Source: Penicillus capitatus
Lineage: Eukaryota > Chlorophyta
Assembly: GCA_965649825.1 (NCBI GenBank)
Contig: OZ287697.1
Span: 1,178,001 to 1,242,000, forward strand
Direction of reading: 5' to 3'
Length of the DNA: 64,000 bases
The notes beneath the pieces are model-generated. The model did no database searches, was not told the origin of the DNA, and saw nothing but the letters and a program-made list of their open reading frames with translations. Every line of letters starts with the position of its first letter. The first letter of the stretch is position 1. Shown piece after piece: positions 59,011-64,000 of the stretch. The translations under genes were made by a program, and so were the position numbers.

Positions 59011-61737
59011 ATCGCTTCCCTGCGTTTTACTCCGAGAAAAGAAAGGTCGGAGATGATCTCTGTGGGTTAGGAAAGGCTTCTTGGATTGTGAACTGAAAAG
59101 ATAGTAGAGCTGAGGGGAGAATTGTTTGTGGATGATGTAAGGGCCCAGCCACTGGGGGGCTAATTTGTTGCCGTGCGTGTGGGCATGTTGGTGGTCAAAA
59201 AGGAGGACAGAGGAGCCAACGGGCAGGATCGAGGAGCGATCCGGGTGGGCCTGTTGGCGTTGATGCTGATGCTGGATCTGTTGGTCGATGGCTGTCCAGC
59301 GAGTGGCGAGAACGTCATGATGTCTGGTAGGGTGCGGTGCCTCTGATTGCGGCGCGGTGTTGGATGTGGGGGGCTCCGGAATGGGATGTAGGCGCGGCTG
59401 ATAGCCGAATGCGGTCTGTGCGGCACTGAGCTTGGTGATTGCATTCGGATGTGCGTTCAGCAGGGCTTGGACTTGGGGCAGATGTCTGGCCCATTTGCCT
59501 TGTGTCGGAAGGCGCTGTAAACGACGGATGACTTCTTGGTTGAGGCGCTCGACGGTCCCGTTGCATTGCGGCCGGTATGCAGGGATGGTGCGGCGATGGA
59601 TGCCGCGGGCGGTCATCCAGGCAGACAACTGGTTGCCGACAAAGGCTGGTGCGTTGTCGGTCTGGATGGTGGTGGGGTTGCCAAAGAGCGTAGTCCAGTG
59701 TTCAAGGAGTTTGATGATGCTCGCGGCGTTGGCCTGGGAGGAGGCGGAGAGCAGGCAAAAGCGAGTACAGAGATCGACGGCGGCGATAATAAAACGCTGT
59801 GAGCCGTCGGGCTTCATAGGTCCGATGACGTCGAGACCCACGCACTGGTTCATGTGTTGCCAGGTATTGAAGGAGGGGGCTACTGGCGGGTCATGTCTGG
59901 CGAAACGCTGGCATTGGGGACAGCTGCGTACCCACTGTTGCACCTGAGAGGTGGCCTGTGGGAAGTAGATCATCTGCTGAAGCTTCTGGGCGGTAGTCTG
60001 GGCGCCGTAGTGACCACTGCCTTCATGCGCCAGGGCGAGCCAGCGGGGAATTTCTTGTGGATCAAGGCAACACGGTATCCAGCGGAAGCCGTCGGCAGAG
60101 TGTTCTAGGCGGTCATGGTGGAGGCGAAAAAATTGGGCGCGGTGTTTGAGGCGGGCGCGTTGCTGCGGCGTCATATCGTCAGGGCAGCGAGTGGTGCGCA
60201 AATAATTGTCCATCTGAGAGTACCAGTTCGGCCAAACGGGGGGTTGGGCACTGGCGTGTCGTGCAGGAGCCACCACAGGGTTCGTCGTGAGTGTCTGACG
60301 CCACCAGGGGCTGCGACTGAGAAGATCTGCGATGACGTTCGCCACGCCATCTACATGCTTCACTCGTCCTGCGGCTAAGTTGAGAGTGTCCAGATGTCGT
60401 TGGACTAGGAAGCTCTGGTCCTTGCCTCCACTGGCTTGCTTGACAACAGTGGCATCCGTGAAAATGGTGAGGCGTTTACCAATGATGGCGTGTCGGACTT
60501 CTCTGAGTGCCCGTTCTAGGCCGAGGAGCTCCGCCTTTCCACTGGAGCGGAATTTCTCTCGTTGAAATCCTCCTGCCCCGAGGCGGATAAGTTGCTTGGT
60601 CTTGGCATCAAAAAGGGCGTAGCCAAACCCGTCTCTACTGGCGTCGACGTACAGATCGACCGAGTCCCCGATTGAATCCGGCCGATTGTACCAGATATGC
60701 CTGAAGGATTGGATGAGTGTTGTCCATCGACCGGGATCTTCCTTCCAGTATCGCTGTATTTCTGCGGCCTCAGCGTTGGCAAGCTTCTGAAGATCCGCGA
60801 GACTCCTCACGTTGCTGCGACAATAGTTAAGCAGTGTGCGGAGCAGGCCAAGGAAAGATCGGATTTCGGTCTTTGTCTGTGGCGGTGTCGCTGCGAGCAG
60901 CCGCTGCACCGTTTCTCGGGGGGGCAGTACTCCTTTCTGCGTGAACCGGTGTCCCAGGAATTCTATCTCTTCCATCCCGTACTTGCATTTCTTCGGGGAT
61001 GCTGTCCATCCGTGCTTCCTGTATACTGTCAGGAGTTCTGTCACTGCCTCCTCAAGATCCCTTTTTGTCCGTGCACCGACACAGACATCGTCAGCGTAGC
61101 TCTCAATTGTCGCTTGTATTCCTTTAGCCGTCAGCAGGTCCCGTGCTTCAGCAATGGTCACCTGTACCGCCTGGTCGAAAAACGCCATCGAGTTAACCCA
61201 GCCCATGGGGAGTCTTGTAAAGGCATAGGGTTGGCGGTCGAAAACAGTAACAAAATACGGCTGGATATCTTCAGCGAGTGAGACTTGGTAGAATCCGTGC
61301 CTGAAGTCAAACTTCGCGAAGACTTGCATCCCAGCTAAGCCTTGCGTCGCTCCTTCTCGGTGCATGGGAAGTGCGGGTCTCCGCGTTGTCAGAGTGTTGA
61401 GTCCTCTGAAGTCGAGTACCACTCGTCTCTCGAGTGAGTCCTTCTTCGCGACTGAGAACCACGGTATAACGTGCTTCGGCTTCCCGTGGAATCGCTTCAC
61501 AATGCCGGCGTCTATGAGCTGGTCGATTTCCTTCCGGCAGGCCGCAGTTTCAGCAGCGAACGCGTATGGGACTCTTGTGGTCACCGAGTGCAGTTGTCCC
61601 TGTACGTCGTCCATGCCGACCCTCCATCCCCGAAAACGCCCAACTCCTTCACGGATGACGTCCGGGAACTTGGTCAGCAGCTGTTCCAAGCTGCAGCAGT
61701 CATTTGTCTTGTTATGCGACAGCAGTCCTGACTGCAA
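58939..61737 (-). CDS. pol: inner element pol (RT, RNase H, integrase)
   Basis: A frame of 932 codons from a TTG at 61737, open a little farther upstream, in the -1 phase relative to ORF1, which ends at 61740. It is therefore probably made by frameshift or reinitiation; no canonical slippery heptamer is seen. Domains are reverse transcriptase (LDFRGLNTLT, catalytic YADDVCVG near residue 214), RNase H (LYVDASRDGFGYALF near 365), integrase zinc finger (HEGSGHYG with CPQCQRF from about 571), catalytic core (LDVIGPMK, IQTDNAPAFVG, NGTVERLNQE) and a GPY/F-type C-terminal module (WLGPYIIHK). All catalytic acids expected for RT and integrase are present, so the protein may be functional. The final 24 codons lie inside the 3' LTR. 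Confidence 0.92.
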   Translation of the reverse strand: MQSGLLSHNKTNDCCSLEQLLTKFPDVIREGVGRFRGWRVGMDDVQGQLHSVTTRVPYAFAAETAACRKEIDQLIDAGIVKRFHGKPKHVIPWFSVAKKDSLERRVVLDFRGLNTLTTRRPALPMHREGATQGLAGMQVFAKFDFRHGFYQVSLAEDIQPYFVTVFDRQPYAFTRLPMGWVNSMAFFDQAVQVTIAEARDLLTAKGIQATIESYADDVCVGARTKRDLEEAVTELLTVYRKHGWTASPKKCKYGMEEIEFLGHRFTQKGVLPPRETVQRLLAATPPQTKTEIRSFLGLLRTLLNYCRSNVRSLADLQKLANAEAAEIQRYWKEDPGRWTTLIQSFRHIWYNRPDSIGDSVDLYVDASRDGFGYALFDAKTKQLIRLGAGGFQREKFRSSGKAELLGLERALREVRHAIIGKRLTIFTDATVVKQASGGKDQSFLVQRHLDTLNLAAGRVKHVDGVANVIADLLSRSPWWRQTLTTNPVVAPARHASAQPPVWPNWYSQMDNYLRTTRCPDDMTPQQRARLKHRAQFFRLHHDRLEHSADGFRWIPCCLDPQEIPRWLALAHEGSGHYGAQTTAQKLQQMIYFPQATSQVQQWVRSCPQCQRFARHDPPVAPSFNTWQHMNQCVGLDVIGPMKPDGSQRFIIAAVDLCTRFCLLSASSQANAASIIKLLEHWTTLFGNPTTIQTDNAPAFVGNQLSAWMTARGIHRRTIPAYRPQCNGTVERLNQEVIRRLQRLPTQGKWARHLPQVQALLNAHPNAITKLSAAQTAFGYQPRLHPIPEPPTSNTAPQSEAPHPTRHHDVLATRWTAIDQQIQHQHQRQQAHPDRSSILPVGSSVLLFDHQHAHTHGNKLAPQWLGPYIIHKQFSPQLYYLFSSQSKKPFLTHRDHLRPFFSRSKTQGSDCRGPDDEAGSRREETPVTSLQEA

Positions 61738-61739
61738 GT

Positions 61740-63545
61740 CTACTGCCGCGTGGGAAAAGATCTTCTCGTGCTGCGAAGCTGATGTTGCTTCCCGTCACAA
61801 TCGCGGACCGTGTAGTCCACTCCCGGTTGTGCTGGCACCTCAAAGATCGTGGTCTTCCCGGTTATGCGGATCGGTTCTTTGCGATGGTTCGTGAGTGTCA
61901 GCGTGGAGAAAGTCTCGTATTGCACTCCGAGATGGACTGAAAAATGCGGTGCAACGATGGGTGTCCTCTTGTGCGTCATCGATCTGGGGAGGACAAATGG
62001 CGTCTTGATCATCCTGCTCTCTGTCGGTCCAAGCACTATTGATCGGTTGAGCGGGATCTGGACTCTGTCCCCTTTGATCCCTGGCAGATGAGTCACCTTT
62101 TCCGTGATTCTGCCAATTTCTTCGTGGATTATTTCGTTGACTGCGTCTTTGTCGGCTTTGGGTCCCGCGAAGAGGCATCTGACGTGGCGTCCACGAATGC
62201 TGATCGAACGACTGTGCGGATGTGCCGAGATTTGATTCTCAGCCATCGCGTCGATCCCCAGCAAAAGATCGTATCCGGGTTTTGGGAGTACCAGGCAATT
62301 TAAGTGGAAACCCTGGTTGGTCGACTTTTCAACCGCAACGTCCACTCCACATCTGCCCGTGACCTTTGCCGTTTCGCCGTGAGCGAGAAGGAGGCGTGTT
62401 CCGTCTTGCTTGACCTCGAGTCCAAGTTCCTTCGCTAAGGCAAGGGACATGATTGAGGACTCGGCCCCTGTGTCGACGAGCGCGTCTATCCTCCTCGGAT
62501 ATCCGAGATGGCTTTGTGCCACCAATCCCAGCTTCATGACCCTTCGGTTTTCCTTCTTTCCCGTCGCCTTGGCCATACACGCGAAAGAGGTGTCTTGTTC
62601 CATTATCTCCTCCTGTCCTTCGCTGAGCGTCTCGCACACATGTTCCCCACTTCCTTCTGGCGTCGAGTTCTCTGCCACAAACGCACGACGGCCTCCCCAT
62701 CTCCTTGGCTGCGTCGTGGGTCTCCGATTCCCTACCGACCCCTCTCCCCCGTTCAGGATCCTCTGAAGGAATCGCATCATGTTCTGGGCTTCGCGTCGCG
62801 AGGTCTTGCAGATCTCGCGTGCCCCCACCATAACTCTTCCGGCACTCGTGATTGCCGCAAAGTTTATCGCGCCGTCTTGTCCTATGACGCGTCCGTCGGT
62901 TGCGGCGTTGGCCTGCACAACGCCCATGTCCACTTCCATTAAGTCCTCGTCAGCTTCTCCTCTCTGTGGCGTCGCACTCGACTCCCAGAAACTAGCGTTT
63001 CGAAGGACGGTGCTCATATCTGCCACGGTTGCCGTGGCTGGCAGAGGCAGCATCAGTTTCCGGAGGTTCGTCGGTAATCTTCGGTACAACGTCTTGACTT
63101 GCGTCTCCCTGGACGCTGTCGAGCCAACGCACGTCGCCATGTACCGGTCGACGAATTCCAGCCATGTCTCCCCTTTGCCCTTTGTCATGCGTCCCAGCCT
63201 CTCTTCCGCTGATAGCGTCGATGCTGGACATGCGCCAAGCGTGAGCTCTTTCACGATTCGCCACTTGTCCGATGTCTGGACGTGTCCCAGGGGCGCACCG
63301 AAAAAGGCATGAACTGTCGCGGCTGCTCCCGCGAAAGCCGCATTAAAGGCGGCCAACCCACTGAAATGTGGCTCAACCCTCTCAAGGACTTGGCGTACGA
63401 GATCGAACGCTGGCGATCTAGGCTCGAGCCTCTGCACCAAGTACTTGACGCGGGGACGGTAGTCGTCCTCCACGAAGGCTGCGGCGTTGAGCAAGGACGC
63501 GAACTCGTCGCGGTCCATCTTGGAAATTCGCAGCTCCGAAACCAT
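61740..63545 (-). CDS. gag: inner element gag-protease (ORF1)
   Basis: A frame of 601 codons whose ATG (63545-63543) lies 1 nt inside the element after the LTR and overlaps the primer-binding site. Residues 1-200 are a capsid-like helical region (LEFVDRYMATCVG resembles retrotransposon Gag). No CCHC zinc knuckle is found, unlike the outer element. The protease has DTG in ALVDTGAESSIMS near residue 357, with LLLGIDAMAEN as the downstream hydrophobic-Gly motif. A C-terminal segment of about 120 residues (RSIVLGPTESRMIKTPF) corresponds to the protease-RT linker found at the start of pol in the outer element, so the frame break lies at a different place in the two elements. Confidence 0.88.
   Translation of the reverse strand: MVSELRISKMDRDEFASLLNAAAFVEDDYRPRVKYLVQRLEPRSPAFDLVRQVLERVEPHFSGLAAFNAAFAGAAATVHAFFGAPLGHVQTSDKWRIVKELTLGACPASTLSAEERLGRMTKGKGETWLEFVDRYMATCVGSTASRETQVKTLYRRLPTNLRKLMLPLPATATVADMSTVLRNASFWESSATPQRGEADEDLMEVDMGVVQANAATDGRVIGQDGAINFAAITSAGRVMVGAREICKTSRREAQNMMRFLQRILNGGEGSVGNRRPTTQPRRWGGRRAFVAENSTPEGSGEHVCETLSEGQEEIMEQDTSFACMAKATGKKENRRVMKLGLVAQSHLGYPRRIDALVDTGAESSIMSLALAKELGLEVKQDGTRLLLAHGETAKVTGRCGVDVAVEKSTNQGFHLNCLVLPKPGYDLLLGIDAMAENQISAHPHSRSISIRGRHVRCLFAGPKADKDAVNEIIHEEIGRITEKVTHLPGIKGDRVQIPLNRSIVLGPTESRMIKTPFVLPRSMTHKRTPIVAPHFSVHLGVQYETFSTLTLTNHRKEPIRITGKTTIFEVPAQPGVDYTVRDCDGKQHQLRSTRRSFPTRQ
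63533..63544 (-). promoter_or_regulatory. primer-binding site of the inner element
   Basis: TGGTTTCGGAGC on the - strand, 2 nt after the 5' LTR, identical to the outer element's site. It overlaps the gag start codon. Confidence 0.75.
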
Positions 63546-63546
63546 T

Positions 63547-63727
63547 TGTGATACGTGAAATCGAACGCAAGGGAAGAAAACAGAGTTTGTTACAAAGTCG
63601 AATCGTGTTTGTAAAACATCGTATTTATACTGCTCAGCATGACGTTATGATGTCGTCATGCCTCTTGTAATGATGTGACCGGTGTTTCTTCCCTTCTGCT
63701 TCCCGCTTCATCGTCAGGTCCACGACA
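63547..63727 (-). repeat. 5' LTR of the inner element
   Basis: 181 bp, begins and ends like the copy at 58830-59010 and appears identical to it. Confidence 0.93.
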
Positions 63728-63731
63728 GTAG
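63728..63731. repeat. target-site duplication, right copy (GTAG)
   Basis: Second copy of the GTAG found at 58826-58829. Confidence 0.85.
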
Positions 63732-64000
63732 TAAGACATGGAGGGATAGAAGCTATATTTTCAGATCAAGGCCAAGCATTCTGTGGTCGTCGTTTGCGTG
63801 CCTTTTGCACCGATCGGCAGATCACACATTACTATTCCCCCACCTATACCGCCCATACCAATGGCCGAGTAGAGCGGCTGGTCGGGAACATCAAGACAAG
63901 AGTGAAGAAAATGGCAGCGAACCAGGAACTCCCGATCGATGGCAAACGCCTCGAAAACATAATCAATGATGCCGTTCATGGCGTGACCAAATTTACGCCT
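63732..64000 (+). CDS. pol: outer element pol, 3' part (integrase core, continues beyond window)
   Basis: The frame continues the integrase interrupted at 58829. It holds the second catalytic Asp region (IFSDQGQAFCG), then YYSPTYTAHTNGRVERL with the catalytic Glu. It stays open to the window edge. No start codon is expected, since this is the downstream part of the same gene. Confidence 0.88.

Larger units (their letters stand above)
58830..63727 (-). mobile_element. inner Ty3/Gypsy-like LTR retrotransposon, complete and young
   Basis: The element is 4898 bp with 181-bp LTRs that look identical by eye, TGT...ACA ends, a 4-bp GTAG duplication, a primer-binding site, and two long intact frames (gag-protease, then RT-RNase H-integrase). 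It inserted into the integrase of the outer element in opposite orientation. A GGGAAG-containing purine stretch next to the 3' LTR (about 59012-59022) may be the polypurine tract. Confidence 0.93.
54776..64000 (+). mobile_element. outer Ty3/Gypsy-like LTR retrotransposon, interrupted, right end outside window
   Basis: The order is LTR (157 bp), primer-binding site, gag-protease frame, -1 frameshift signal, then pol with reverse transcriptase, RNase H and integrase. This domain order is that of Ty3/Gypsy elements. It sits in exon 3 of gene D. A second element occupies 58830-63727 and splits the integrase; the frame continues at 63732. The 3' LTR lies beyond the window. Confidence 0.9.

Noticed and set aside
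61730-61760. Canonical -1 slippery site between the inner element's two frames
   Set aside because: The frames are in -1 relation, but the local TCTTTTCCC does not fit X XXY YYZ in the gag phase, and only a weak hairpin follows; the mechanism is left open.
1-64000. tRNA, rRNA or CRISPR features
   Set aside because: No cloverleaf with conserved A and B boxes, no rRNA-like segment and no regularly spaced short repeats with unique spacers could be recognised by eye; a tRNAscan run would settle the first point.

Overview
The window comes from a nuclear genome of a microbial eukaryote. Genes are split by very short introns (mostly 45-64 nt, GT-AG with a minority of GC-AG), TATA boxes sit ahead of several genes, GC content is near 50 percent, and LTR retrotransposons are present. 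The sequence alone does not fix the species; an alveolate or stramenopile-grade protist is a guess. A run of 100 N at 48251-48350 shows that this is a draft scaffold.

Most of the window (about 0.9-54.8 kb) is an array of one multigene family, called here genes A (+), B (-), E (-), C (+), F (-) and D (+, broken). Hand splicing gives single frames from ATG to stop for A (1679 aa), B (1622), E (2024) and C (1937). Each protein has, in order, a signal peptide, a conserved module of about 105 aa, a long right-handed beta-helix made of Pmp-like GGA/NN repeats, a beta-sandwich-like segment, a Cys-rich GCC2/GCC3-like segment, and about nine membrane spans. They look like large cell-surface receptor or adhesion proteins; ligand and function are unknown. 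Intron positions and phases are conserved between copies. E and F have an additional first intron. B and C contain internal tandem repeats of 309 and 387 bp.

Between the genes lie remnants of the array. Three decayed last exons (R1, R2, R3) stand upstream of B, C and D. Duplicated, often inverted 3' flanks and spacers lie at 6.8-8.2/39.6-40.7 kb, 15.8-17.2/42.3-45.2 kb and 30.4-31.0/45.6-46.1 kb. Together they indicate an ancestral tandem unit of the form [decayed last exon]-[gene]-[3' block] that was later inverted, permuted and partly deleted. One unrelated gene, at 27549-28561, encodes a small secreted protein with two PAN/Apple-like domains.

From 54776 to the right edge, gene D is interrupted by a Ty3/Gypsy-like retrotransposon on the + strand. 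Its gag-protease and pol frames are joined by a textbook -1 frameshift signal (slippery heptamer plus H-type pseudoknot). Its integrase is in turn split by a second, younger Ty3/Gypsy-like element on the - strand (58830-63727) with apparently identical 181-bp LTRs and a 4-bp target duplication. The outer integrase frame resumes at 63732. The two elements share a 12-nt primer-binding site placed 2 nt inside the LTR.
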